Assembly (NCBI RefSeq): GCF_916618745.1
Contig: NZ_OU745373.1
Coordinates: 1-64,000, forward strand
Reading direction: 5' to 3'
Origin: Cardiobacterium sp. Marseille-Q4385
GTDB taxonomy: Bacteria; Pseudomonadota; Gammaproteobacteria; Cardiobacteriales; Cardiobacteriaceae
Length of the DNA: 64,000 nt
The position numbers and the translations under genes were made by a program. Below are positions 16,472-24,427 of the stretch, piece by piece (within the stretch, counting starts at the first letter, position 1; each line of letters opens with the position of its first letter). The notes under the pieces are model-generated. The model saw only the letters and a program-made list of their open reading frames with translations. It was not told the origin of the DNA and made no database searches.

Positions 16472-16975
16472 CTATTTGTTATGGCGGTGGCAGTAGGCGT
16501 AGAGCATTAGCGCGCCCATGCGGCAGTGTTCTTCGAGGCCAGTGAGCATTTGCCGGTTCTCTTCGCTGTCTGCCAGGCGATCATCCAGTTTGCTGATTTC
16601 GTCAAGATCGGCAAGGAAGGCGCGGCAGTCGTCATCCAGTTTGGGATTGAGCCAGTGCGCGGCGACGGTAAAGCCCTGCACCCAGGCAACAAGCGCTTCG
16701 GCGCGGGCAGCAAGAGTGCCTTCTTCGGGCAAGAGCAGTTGGTAGTCAAGCGCCTCACCGGAGAGGGTTTCTTCAATTTGCGCGGCAAGGCGGTCGAATG
16801 CTTCGCGCGCGAGTGCATCGATTTCCCCTTGCGCAAAGAGGATTTCCGGCCAGCGCGCTCCACTACCGCAGGCGACAAGGGCAGTTTGTATGCCGTGCGC
16901 TTCGCTAGCGGCAAACCACCAGCCGCGTTCACGGATAAGGGCTTCAAGGGCATCATAATGAGGCTGTGTGGTCAT
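16472..16975 (-). CDS. UPF0149 / YgfB family protein
   Basis: This 167-residue protein is helical and soluble. GWWFAASEAHGIQTALVACG at the N terminus and the later AEALVAWVQGFTVA segment are the YgfB/YecA family marks. The family often sits near pepP, ubiH or zapA in gammaproteobacteria, and here zapA is on the divergent side. In Pseudomonas, a YgfB affects beta-lactam resistance through AmpDh3; no such role can be read here. Confidence 0.85.
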   Translation of the reverse strand: MTTQPHYDALEALIRERGWWFAASEAHGIQTALVACGSGARWPEILFAQGEIDALAREAFDRLAAQIEETLSGEALDYQLLLPEEGTLAARAEALVAWVQGFTVAAHWLNPKLDDDCRAFLADLDEISKLDDRLADSEENRQMLTGLEEHCRMGALMLYAYCHRHNK

Positions 16976-17053
16976 GGTTTTGTCCGTATCTTCTGGAAAA
17001 TGGTAGTATAGATGAAAGAGAGGTAATGGCTTTGGCCATTATGGTTTTTTAGT

Positions 17054-17497
17054 TTGAAAACGGGAATGTGCATGAAGCCAGTTCAGGAACGTTTACATAT
17101 CGACGAATTAAAACGCGTCGAAAAGCAAACCAATATTTTGCTTAAAGCATGGCGGGCGCTTAATAAAGAGCATCGGCAATTACAGGATGATTATGACCAA
17201 CTCAATGCACGCCATAATCAAAGTATTCAGGAACACCAGGAAGCGCAAGCGCAGCGCGCCGAGGAATATCGCGCCTCTTTGGAAAGTGCCGATGCCCGCT
17301 GGCGCAGTCGTTATGATGAAGAAAAAGCGAATTGGGCAACGGAAAAGGAAGCCTTGATTGCGGCACATGCTGATGCATTAAAAGCGCAGGCGGAAGAACA
17401 TCAGCGCGCCTATGACGCCCTGCAAGCAGAACTGGATCGCTGCAATATGCGTAAACAGGCAATGATTGACCGGATTCGTGGAGTGGATCATGAGTAA
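17054..17497 (+). CDS. Coiled-coil protein preceding zapA
   Basis: This 147-residue protein is almost all coiled coil, from about residue 15 to 140, rich in Glu, Gln, Ala and Arg (QLNARHNQSIQEHQEAQAQR). It ends in a basic helix with MRKQAMIDRIRGVDHE. A start at MKPVQERL (residue 7) is also possible. It overlaps zapA by 8 bp. A short coiled-coil gene before zapA is common in this class (TIGR02449 type), but this one is about twice as long. A cell-division role is inference from position. Confidence 0.65.
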   Translation: MKTGMCMKPVQERLHIDELKRVEKQTNILLKAWRALNKEHRQLQDDYDQLNARHNQSIQEHQEAQAQRAEEYRASLESADARWRSRYDEEKANWATEKEALIAAHADALKAQAEEHQRAYDALQAELDRCNMRKQAMIDRIRGVDHE

Positions 17498-17795
17498 GAT
17501 GAAAGTAACTTTACAGATTCTGGAAAATACCTATCCGCTGATGTGCGAACCGCATGAACGCGATTTATTGCTTGAAGCGGCGGAGCAATTAAATCTTTCC
17601 CTCGCTGATATGCGGCGAGATAATCCGAAAGTGCCATTAGAGCGGTTAGTCATTCTTGGTGCTTTGCAAATGACCTTTGATTTGCTGCTGGAGAGACAAA
17701 CGATTGCCCGCGAAGTCAGCATGGTCAATCAGGTCAGCGAGAAATTAATCAGTGCACTCAGTCAGGCGATCGCCGAAGAAAATCTGGGGGATTGA
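17490..17795 (+). CDS. zapA: Cell division protein ZapA
   Basis: This 101-residue protein bundles FtsZ filaments at midcell. MKVTLQILENTYPLMCEPHERDLL is the ZapA N-terminal domain, followed by a helical half with LGALQMTFDLLLERQTIARE. I chose the start at MSKMKV (17490); a start 24 bases upstream would lengthen the protein into the previous gene. In many gammaproteobacteria 6S RNA follows zapA. Here a terminator and a cupin gene follow, with no 6S-like structure that I can see. Confidence 0.92.
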   Translation: MSKMKVTLQILENTYPLMCEPHERDLLLEAAEQLNLSLADMRRDNPKVPLERLVILGALQMTFDLLLERQTIAREVSMVNQVSEKLISALSQAIAEENLGD

Positions 17796-17805
17796 TTGAG
17801 GTCCG

Positions 17806-17830
17806 GCCTTCGCTAATGCGGAGGCTTTTT
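17806..17830 (+). terminator. Terminator after zapA
   Basis: GCCTTCGC and GCGGAGGC (17806-17825, four-base loop, one G-T pair) are followed by five T. It separates zapA from the cupin gene. Confidence 0.75.
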
Positions 17831-17853
17831 GTTTGTTCAATGAGGTAATTGCG

Positions 17854-18402
17854 ATGAAAGTATTTCTGGTAAGCGCATTATGTGCCGGTGCCATGTTTGT
17901 AGGGGCACAGGCGGAAACAGCGACCGATAAAGGCGGTAATGTCGCCGAACCTAAAACTGCAGAGCAGGTTTTTCACGGTAAAACGCTTGACCGCAGTGTG
18001 CAGGTCTATCCAAAGACGACTTTACATACCTGGAACCGGAAAAAGGCAGCGGGTGGTGAGGGCGATTTGCTTGGTGAATTTGCTTATACCCGCATGCAAA
18101 CGGACGAGAATGATGCGCTGCGTGAAATCGGCTGGACGACTTTGCCACCCGGTGCTTCTATTGGCCTGCATCAGCATAAGGATAATGAAGATGCCTATAT
18201 CATTATTGCCGGCACAGGTATTTTTACCGACGGCAATGGCAAGGAAACCGCTGTTGGCGCAGGTGATGTGACAATTGCCCGCCCGGGGCAGAGCCATGCC
18301 TTGCGTAATAATGGCAACGAACCGTTGGTGTTTCTCGATGTGATTGCGCAAACGAAATTGCCACCGGCAACAAATGAAGCTAATGCGACAGAAAAGAAAT
18401 AA
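17854..18402 (+). CDS. Exported cupin-domain protein
   Basis: This 182-residue protein starts MKVFLVSALCAGAMFVGAQA, a Sec signal peptide, seven bases after GAGG. The single cupin barrel shows motif 1 as GLHQHKDNEDAYIIIAGTG and motif 2 as IARPGQSHALRNNG, giving His, His, Glu-like and His metal ligands. Periplasmic cupins of this sort are often small dioxygenases or isomerases, or simple sugar binders. The function here is unknown. The C-terminal tail is polar (ATNEANATEKK). Confidence 0.78.
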   Translation: MKVFLVSALCAGAMFVGAQAETATDKGGNVAEPKTAEQVFHGKTLDRSVQVYPKTTLHTWNRKKAAGGEGDLLGEFAYTRMQTDENDALREIGWTTLPPGASIGLHQHKDNEDAYIIIAGTGIFTDGNGKETAVGAGDVTIARPGQSHALRNNGNEPLVFLDVIAQTKLPPATNEANATEKK

Positions 18403-18421
18403 TGCTGTCTTGTATAAAAAA

Positions 18422-18446
18422 GCGGGCTTGAACAGCCCGCTTTTTT
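18422..18446 (+). terminator. Terminator after the cupin gene
   Basis: GCGGGC and GCCCGC (18422-18440) are followed by six T. Confidence 0.85.
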
Positions 18447-18483
18447 AATACGTTTATTTGGTCTCCATTACATGGAGATAGGC

Positions 18484-18592
18484 TATAGTTGAACATCTAA
18501 AAAAATCGTAACAGCGTTGCGTCGCCTTGCCGTACTACCTGTACTGTCTGCGGCGACGCGCCTTGTTACGCTTTTTTATCTATTCAACTATA
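18484..18592. repeat. 109-bp Correia-like palindromic element (MITE-type)
   Basis: The ends are TATAGTTGAAC (18484) and, inverted, TATTCAACTATA (to 18592). The pairing continues inward through the A/T run, CGTAACA and GCGTCGCC, so almost the whole element folds into one long hairpin. The centre (CCGTACTACCTGTACTGTC then TGCGGC) matches, from memory, the core of the abundant Neisseria repeat that ends in TATAGTGGATTAA. It begins 37 bases after the cupin terminator and ends two bases before the stop codon of the convergent TPR gene. No transposase is encoded. Confidence 0.8.
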
Positions 18593-18593
18593 T

Positions 18594-19292
18594 TTACTCA
18601 CGGCGGATTTCAAACTGCCCACTGTTAACAGCTTCCAGTACTTGCTGCGGACGCGGGTCGTTAGGATTTTTCTGTGCATAGTCTTGCAGGATGCGGATGG
18701 CTTCTTCTTTTTGTCCTTGTATGAGAAGGGTCATACCAAGCGGGAAACCACTATCGGTATAGCCGCTCTTATAGGCGTTGCGCAGGTGCTGCACGGCTTC
18801 ATCACCTTTACCAACGGATGCCAAAAAGCGGCCAAGTTCGTCTTCGACTTCAGCTTTACGGTTTTTCGGCGCAAGTTTCAGGAGCTGGATGTAAGCGTTG
18901 TGAGCCTTTTCGGCATAACCAGGTTGATCCAGGTTATGACCGATCCAGTAGAGGCGCGCGCTCATTTGCAGGCTGGCAAGATGTGCTTCGTTATCTTTTT
19001 TGCCGCTCGCTGCGCTGTTTTTGGTCATGTCTTCCAGCAGGATGGCAAGCGGGGCGAGGTCTTTGATCGCTTGAGCACGGTCGGCATCGCTATCAAAACG
19101 TGGTGGATAGTCGCCGGCATGGTCACCAAGATTTTGCAGGGCATTTTGCAGCGCGGCGATATTGACGGTGATGGGCGGGTTGTCTGGGCTGCCGTTGATG
19201 AGACTGTTAGGATCAAGTCTGGGGTAGGGTTCGGCGTAGGCGGTGGTTGTCAGCAGACAGGCGAGGATCAGGGCGGCTTTGTTGAGTTTCAT
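18594..19292 (-). CDS. Exported TPR-like repeat protein
   Basis: This 232-residue protein begins MKLNKAALILACLLTTTAYA, a signal peptide. An in-frame ATG nine bases upstream is also possible. The mature part is helical; LGRFLASVGKGDEAVQHLRNAY and the next repeat around LLIQGQKEEAIRILQDYA look like two TPR or Sel1-like units. No catalytic motif is seen. TPR proteins of this type act as periplasmic scaffolds. A palindromic repeat abuts its stop codon, so the last residues could have been reshaped by that insertion. Confidence 0.65.
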   Translation of the reverse strand: MKLNKAALILACLLTTTAYAEPYPRLDPNSLINGSPDNPPITVNIAALQNALQNLGDHAGDYPPRFDSDADRAQAIKDLAPLAILLEDMTKNSAASGKKDNEAHLASLQMSARLYWIGHNLDQPGYAEKAHNAYIQLLKLAPKNRKAEVEDELGRFLASVGKGDEAVQHLRNAYKSGYTDSGFPLGMTLLIQGQKEEAIRILQDYAQKNPNDPRPQQVLEAVNSGQFEIRRE

Positions 19293-19392
19293 GGGCTTCA
19301 TCGGTTTTGGAATGCGTAAGATGGTGGGAGGACCATCCTGTTCCCCCGCCACTGCAACAAGAGTAGCGGGGTGGTAGAGGCTTTTGAATGTT

Positions 19393-20343
19393 TTAGATTT
19401 TTGCGGCAAGCAGGGCTTCGAGCTTTTCCTGGTCAACAGCAAATTTACGGATACCTTCAGCGAGTTTATCTACAGCCATTGGATCACTGTTGTGCTGCCA
19501 GAGGAATTCGGCCTCGGTAAGTGGGGCAGGGCGAGGCTTACTCGCGCCGGGATCATTCAGTTTGCGCGGCAGAGGAGCATTGCTCGCCTGCAGCTCCGCC
19601 AGTAGCGACGGGGCAATTGTGAGACGATCACAGCCTGCGAGCTCTGTAATTTCGCCGATATTGCGGAAGCTCGCCCCCATGACAATGGTTGAATAGCCAT
19701 GTTCTTTGTAATAACGGTAGATAGCGGTGACGGATTGCACACCGGGATCTTCATTCGGGGCATAGTCTTTTTTGTCACTGTGAGCTTTGTACCAATCGAG
19801 GATGCGACCGACAAAAGGAGAGATGAGTGTTACACCCGCTTCAGCGCAGGCGCGAGCTTGTGCCTGGGAAAAGAGCAGGGTGAGGTTGCAGTTAATCCCT
19901 TCTTTTTCAAGCACTTCAGCGGCAAGGATACCCTGCCAGGTAGAGGCGATTTTAATGAGGATGCGGTCGTTTTTGATGCCCGCTGCATTGTAGTGAGCGA
20001 TGATTTTGCGTGCTTTGGCAATGGTGGCATCACGATCGTAAGAAAGACGGGCATCTACTTCAGTTGAGACGCGACCAGGAACAATTTTGAGGATTTCCAG
20101 GCCAATATTGACGGCAAGTTTGTCTTCAGCCTCACTAATCTGTGTGGCGCGATCGTACCCGTGTGCCTTGCCATAAGCGACAGCTTCATCAATGAGTGAC
20201 GCATATTGCGGCAGGGCAGCAGCACTCAGGATCAGTGAAGGATTGGTGGTGGCATCCTGCGGCTGATATTTGCGGATAGCCTCAATATCGCCAGTATCGG
20301 CGACGATAGTAGTCATGCCTTTAAGGGTATCTAATTGGTTCAT
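19393..20343 (-). CDS. tal: Transaldolase
   Basis: This 316-residue enzyme of the pentose phosphate pathway moves a dihydroxyacetone unit from sedoheptulose-7-P to glyceraldehyde-3-P. The start MNQLDTLKGMTTIVADTGD follows AGGAGCAACATC. DATTNPSLIL is the N-terminal signature. The Schiff-base Lys lies in ILIKIASTWQG. Length and order match E. coli TalB (317 residues). A longer open frame extends upstream but is not family sequence. It sits just downstream of the YhcH-like gene on the same strand. Confidence 0.97.
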   Translation of the reverse strand: MNQLDTLKGMTTIVADTGDIEAIRKYQPQDATTNPSLILSAAALPQYASLIDEAVAYGKAHGYDRATQISEAEDKLAVNIGLEILKIVPGRVSTEVDARLSYDRDATIAKARKIIAHYNAAGIKNDRILIKIASTWQGILAAEVLEKEGINCNLTLLFSQAQARACAEAGVTLISPFVGRILDWYKAHSDKKDYAPNEDPGVQSVTAIYRYYKEHGYSTIVMGASFRNIGEITELAGCDRLTIAPSLLAELQASNAPLPRKLNDPGASKPRPAPLTEAEFLWQHNSDPMAVDKLAEGIRKFAVDQEKLEALLAAKI

Positions 20344-20365
20344 GATGTTGCTCCTGTTGTAGGGT

Positions 20366-20824
20366 TCAGAGAGTATCGAAGCGGATTTTGATAACAATTT
20401 TGTCCACGATGTTGCCTGTGCCGCAACCGGGACGATGGATTTCGCCCGGGTAAAGAATAGCGAAGTCGCCAGCCTGCAAGTGCAGCAGGCTTTCACCATC
20501 CAGGGTTTTAGGATAAAAGGCAACATCCCGCGAGGGATCGTGGGCTTCGCTTGGTGTGATAGCGTTGTCATCAAGCCGACAAGCGATGACTTCAATACCA
20601 CTGATGAGGTACTGAATATCAATATGGTCACGGTGCACTTCAGGTGCAATCTCTTCGCGGGGTCGGGTGGTCAAGCTGAATCTTTCGGCCCGCATGCCGG
20701 AATCAATGTCGTAGCGGCCAGCAGCAAGAATAGAAAAATCTTGCGCACGCAGCCAATCAAGGGCGGTATTAATTCGTGCGGAATAACGGCGAGGGTCAAT
20801 ATGGTGCAAATTATCGAGATTCAT
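20366..20824 (-). CDS. YhcH/YjgK/YiaL family protein
   Basis: This 152-residue cupin-like protein carries REEIAPEVHRDHIDIQYLISG, with the metal-binding His and Glu residues of the family, and DFAILYPGEIHRPG near the end. Relatives are sialic-acid anomerase (NanQ/YhcH) and the beta subunit of the Ebg galactosidase. No sialic acid genes are in the window, so the substrate is open. The transaldolase gene follows 22 bases downstream, which suggests joint transcription in sugar metabolism. Confidence 0.85.
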   Translation of the reverse strand: MNLDNLHHIDPRRYSARINTALDWLRAQDFSILAAGRYDIDSGMRAERFSLTTRPREEIAPEVHRDHIDIQYLISGIEVIACRLDDNAITPSEAHDPSRDVAFYPKTLDGESLLHLQAGDFAILYPGEIHRPGCGTGNIVDKIVIKIRFDTL

Positions 20825-21280
20825 GGTTTAGGTGGTTATGTTAAAAAAGATTGATATATTTTTACATTATATCCTTCATAACCGAATGAAACAAATTCAG
20901 AGAACAGCATTTAATGCCTCTCTCAACCTTTTGGCATCCGCATAAATATTTTGTAGATAAGTTGAAAGACCTAGCAGATTTCTTCTATGGGTGAGGGAAA
21001 TAATCTCCGTAAAGTGAACAACCGCTCGTAGGAGTCAAGATAGGTGCGAATGTTACTAATCGTGCATGGGTAAAAAACAAGGAATTAGTTTCGAGCACCT
21101 TGCGGATGGCAAGAAAAATTTCTTGGTGTGGTCGGGCCCGTTTCGCGGAAATAGGCGCAGATGCCGGGGATGGAGATAGACGCACACTAGGACAGGGGTA
21201 GCAGTCAAGTTGAGCAATGGATGTCTCCGTTTAGACGGATAGTATGGTTTCAACCATCTCCATCCCTCAACATCATCCGG
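20825..21280. other. Gene-free, AT-richer intergenic stretch
   Basis: No supported coding sequence lies between the YhcH-like gene and the IS5-type remnant. The DNA is visibly richer in A and T than its surroundings. Short frames on the minus strand (for example around 20985-21253) match no family known to me and overlap each other. The stretch is probably decayed mobile DNA. Confidence 0.45.
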
Positions 21281-22035
21281 TCACATCAACTTCCTAGAAT
21301 GAATATTATGTATAAAATATTCTCTAACTACTATTCCCAGACGGCTACTCAACTTATGCTCGCAGTATTTCCAAAGCCGCCTGTTCTTTTCCAACCAGGA
21401 AAAACTGCGCTCTACTACCCTGCGCTTCGGTAATACCGCAAAACGGTGTAATTCGTTTCGTTTGGCAATCTCCACCTCCGCACCAATCGACTCCTGTACT
21501 GACGAAGCAAATGCCTTCCCCGTGTAACCACCATCAGCAAGGACTTTTTGTACCACGCCAAGATTATCCTACCCATGTTCCAATGCCACCAGACAGCCTT
21601 TTTATCGGTAACATCCGCCGCCGTTGTCACCGCAAGAGTATGCGGAAAACCTTGCGTGTCAACCGCTATATGCCGCTTGATACCGCTAACTTTCTTGCCG
21701 GCATCGTAGCCTTTTCCATGGCTGTATCCGCGTTCTGCACGCTCTGCGCATCAATAATCAGGAAAGGAGTTTTTTTATGCCGTCCCTGCTTGCGACGTGC
21801 TGCAGCCATCTGATTTTTTAACGCTTCCTCAAGGAAGCTGATGCCACTCTCGCGGGGCTCGCTTCATCTCTGGAAGTAGGTAATGAACGGTATGCCATTT
21901 GGGGAATTGCTCGGTAAGGTGCATCAGGCACAACCGCTGTATAGAAGGTAGACAATGTGGCAGAAAAGACATCGTACAAGTCCACTTTTACGGTGCTACA
22001 CGTTTAGGAGCCCTTTCCAAAAGAGAGAGAGAAAG
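21281..22035 (-). pseudogene. Decayed IS5-family transposase
   Basis: Read on the minus strand, IS5-type segments appear in order but in shifting frames: a degenerate N-terminal part with LYDVF near 21965-21985; PEQFPKWHTVHY (about 21890-21925); RRKQGRHKKTPFLIIDAQSV (about 21740-21800); RHIAVDTQGFPHTLAVTTAA (about 21620-21680); and a C-terminal piece from QKVLADGGYTGKAFA to RRVVERSFSWLEKNRR (21281-21556). At least two frameshifts and several stops break it, one near 21700 and one near 21550. It cannot be active. Exact ends are unclear. Confidence 0.8.
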
Positions 22036-22098
22036 AACACAACTTATGTGCAACTTATATCGCTACGACCGATTCTTTTGATAAATCAGAAGTAAAGC

Positions 22099-22185
22099 TG
22101 GTGCCCGGAGCCGGGGTCGAACCGGCACGGTATCGCTACCGAGGGATTTTAAGTCCCTTGCGTCTACCAATTTCGCCATCCGGGC
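22099..22185 (-). tRNA. tRNA-Leu (anticodon TAA)
   Basis: On the minus strand the sequence starts GCCCGGATGGCGAAATTGG and has the anticodon stem-loop with CTTAAAA, giving TAA. It includes a long variable arm typical of Leu tRNAs, the T loop GGTTCGACCCC and an encoded CCA end. The acceptor stem GCCCGGA pairs with TCCGGGC. It is 87 bases including CCA. The mobile-element remnant lies just downstream, a common arrangement because tRNA ends serve as insertion sites. Confidence 0.95.
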
Positions 22186-22231
22186 AACGCGGGCGGCATC
22201 ATAGCGGCTGCCCGGGCAATGTCAAGCGGAG

Positions 22232-22963
22232 TCAGTCGGTACGTTCGCGGTAGACCTCGGCAAACGGCAGACGTTGGCGGTCGCCCCAGATGCCATGCCC
22301 TTCCTTGCGGATACCGCAGGCGACGATCATGTTGATTTCCGCGCCACGCGGCAGGCCAAGGATCTTCTTAACACGACCGCTGTCCAGCCCTTCCAGCGGG
22401 CAGGTGTCGTAACCTGCCTCGCTCATTGCCAGCATGAACGTCTGCGCGGCGAGACCACAGCTTTTGTGGACGACCACGCGCATATCCGCCCCGCTGCAAT
22501 CGCGGTACATCGGGCGGAAGAGTGCCACCGTGCCGAATAGCACTTTGCGCAGCGGTCCCAGCAGGCCGAAGCCGCGCGCATAGAGGAATGGCAGGAACTT
22601 GCCGTAGTAACCGGCGTTAGCTTTCAGCCGTTTTTCCAGTTTGTCCGGCGAGCTGTAACGGCGCAAATTTTCGCTTTCCAGTGCAAACATCGCTTGAGTG
22701 CGCTGGCGGTATAAATCCTGACGGCAGACGAAAACCACCATTTGCGTCGCAGTTGTTGCTGCCTGCTGGCTGAGGCAGGCGGTGGCGAGGGCTTCAAGTG
22801 TCGCTTTTCCGGTGATGTGATAGAACTCGTAGAGTTGCAGGTTGGAACTGCTAGGCGCGAGCTGTGCCTGTTTGAGACAGTGACGGACGGTGGTGCTGTC
22901 CAGCGGCTTATCCGCGTCGAAATGGCGTACCGCGCGGCGGTGATTGAGTAGATCAAGCAGCAT
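22232..22963 (-). CDS. Nitroreductase family protein
   Basis: This 243-residue flavoprotein opens with LLDLLNHRRAVRHFDADKPL and APSSSNLQLYEF, the FMN-binding start of NfsB-like nitroreductases. DTCPLEGLDSGRVKKILGLP and the C-terminal IVACGIRKEG follow as expected. It probably reduces quinones or nitro compounds with NAD(P)H. It lies 9 bases after uraA on the same strand, so it may share that transcript. Confidence 0.88.
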   Translation of the reverse strand: MLLDLLNHRRAVRHFDADKPLDSTTVRHCLKQAQLAPSSSNLQLYEFYHITGKATLEALATACLSQQAATTATQMVVFVCRQDLYRQRTQAMFALESENLRRYSSPDKLEKRLKANAGYYGKFLPFLYARGFGLLGPLRKVLFGTVALFRPMYRDCSGADMRVVVHKSCGLAAQTFMLAMSEAGYDTCPLEGLDSGRVKKILGLPRGAEINMIVACGIRKEGHGIWGDRQRLPFAEVYRERTD

Positions 22964-22972
22964 AAAAACCCC

Positions 22973-24202
22973 CTAGTTTGCGTTGCCGTCATCTGCCGGT
23001 TGCGGCAGGGCGAGGTTCAAGATAATGGCAATGATAGCTGAGAGGCCGATGCCTTCCAGATGCACCGGACCGAGGTCGATAGACAAATGACCAAGCCCGG
23101 CGACCAGTGTAACTGCGATGATGATAACGCTACGTTCACTACGCACACGGGCATTAGGCGCAAGCAGCGAGCGTGCGCCCATCGCTGCAATTGAGCCGAA
23201 GAGCAGCAGCATGATGCCGCCCATAATCGGCGTCGGCATCTGGTGCAACAACGCTTCCAGCTTGCCGGAGAACGCCAGCACGATAGCGGTGAGTGCGGCA
23301 TAAATCATGATGCGCGGCTGTTTTGCGCCAGTGATGGACACTGCGCCCGTGACTTCCGAATACGTCGTGACAGGCGGACCGCCAAGGCAACCGGCGATGG
23401 CGACTGCAATGCCGTCCCCTGCTAGCGTCTTGTGCAGGCCGGGCTTCTGCATAAACGGTTTGTCGCAGACCTGGCTGATGACGGCGATATCGCCGATGTG
23501 CTCAATGGCTGGGGCAAGAGCGACCGGCAGCAGGAACAAAATCGCATTGATATCAAAAGCGGGTGCCGTAACGGGCGGTAGTTGCAGCCAGGCGGCATCA
23601 CGCACGGCGGCAAAATTAGTCAACCCCAGCACGGACGCGCAGATATAGCCCGCGACAATCCCGGCAAATACTGCGAGCAGCTTCGTCAAACCGCTGGTGT
23701 AGAGGGCGATTACAATCGTCACCAGTAGCGCCACTGCCGCAACCGTAAGCGCCGGCCCCTTGGCAAACAGCATCGTGCTGCCGTCACCAGACAGCCCCAT
23801 CGCCATATTAGCGGCAGCAGGCGCAAGTGAAAGGCCGATAACCATAATCACCGGCGCAACCACAATCGGCGGGAAAAGGCGGTCAATAAAACCCGTGCCG
23901 AGCTGGCGTACCAGCAGCGCCAGCAGCAGATACACCAGTGATACCGCGATAATCGCGCCCTGCGTCGCCGCCAGTCCCCACTGCCCGATGGCGAGTGACA
24001 GCGGCGCAATAAAGGCAAACGATGAGCCCAAAAAAATCGGCACCTGCCGACCTGTAAAAAACTGAAAACATAGCGTCCCGATACCGGCCGATAACAGCGC
24101 TACCGCCGGACTGATGCCGGTGAGCAGCGGCACCAGTACCAGCGCACCAAACGCGACGAACAGCATCTGTGCGCCAACCAAGATTTCTTTCATTTGTTGC
24201 AT
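22973..24202 (-). CDS. uraA: Uracil/xanthine permease, UraA type
   Basis: This 409-residue inner-membrane H+-coupled uracil transporter belongs to the NAT/NCS2 family. It begins MKEILVGAQMLFVAFGALVL after a short lead and holds many hydrophobic segments. SFAFIAPLSLA and the substrate-site region with ALAPAIEHIGDIAVIS are characteristic, and GGPPVTTYSEVTGAVSITG is the NAT helix-10 signature. No pyrimidine gene is adjacent. The nitroreductase gene follows 9 bases downstream. Confidence 0.93.
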   Translation of the reverse strand: MQQMKEILVGAQMLFVAFGALVLVPLLTGISPAVALLSAGIGTLCFQFFTGRQVPIFLGSSFAFIAPLSLAIGQWGLAATQGAIIAVSLVYLLLALLVRQLGTGFIDRLFPPIVVAPVIMVIGLSLAPAAANMAMGLSGDGSTMLFAKGPALTVAAVALLVTIVIALYTSGLTKLLAVFAGIVAGYICASVLGLTNFAAVRDAAWLQLPPVTAPAFDINAILFLLPVALAPAIEHIGDIAVISQVCDKPFMQKPGLHKTLAGDGIAVAIAGCLGGPPVTTYSEVTGAVSITGAKQPRIMIYAALTAIVLAFSGKLEALLHQMPTPIMGGIMLLLFGSIAAMGARSLLAPNARVRSERSVIIIAVTLVAGLGHLSIDLGPVHLEGIGLSAIIAIILNLALPQPADDGNAN

Positions 24203-24228
24203 ATAAAACCCCTTAAAAAAGCGGCGGC

Positions 24229-24256
24229 ATTATACGCTCGCGCATGAGCGAACCAA
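24229..24256 (-). promoter_or_regulatory. Candidate uraA promoter
   Basis: On the minus strand TTGGTT (24251-24256) and a perfect TATAAT (24229-24234) are 16 bp apart. The ATG lies 27 bases downstream after AAGGGGTTTTAT. Confidence 0.5.
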
Positions 24257-24427
24257 ACGGCGAATAAAACACATAACCTTGCCCCGCCATCTGACAAGGA
24301 GCAGCGTTTCTGCAAGGTCTGAAAACGGGCGATATTCCCGCCTGGCGTGCCCTACCCTGCCCTACACCATCAGACGGTTTACCATAATCGTTAATCCGGT
24401 CTGCCATCGTCCCAACAGGAGGAAGCC

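Noticed and set aside
20985..21253. Short minus-strand frames left of the IS5-type remnant
   Set aside because: Two overlapping frames, no ribosome sites, no recognisable domain.
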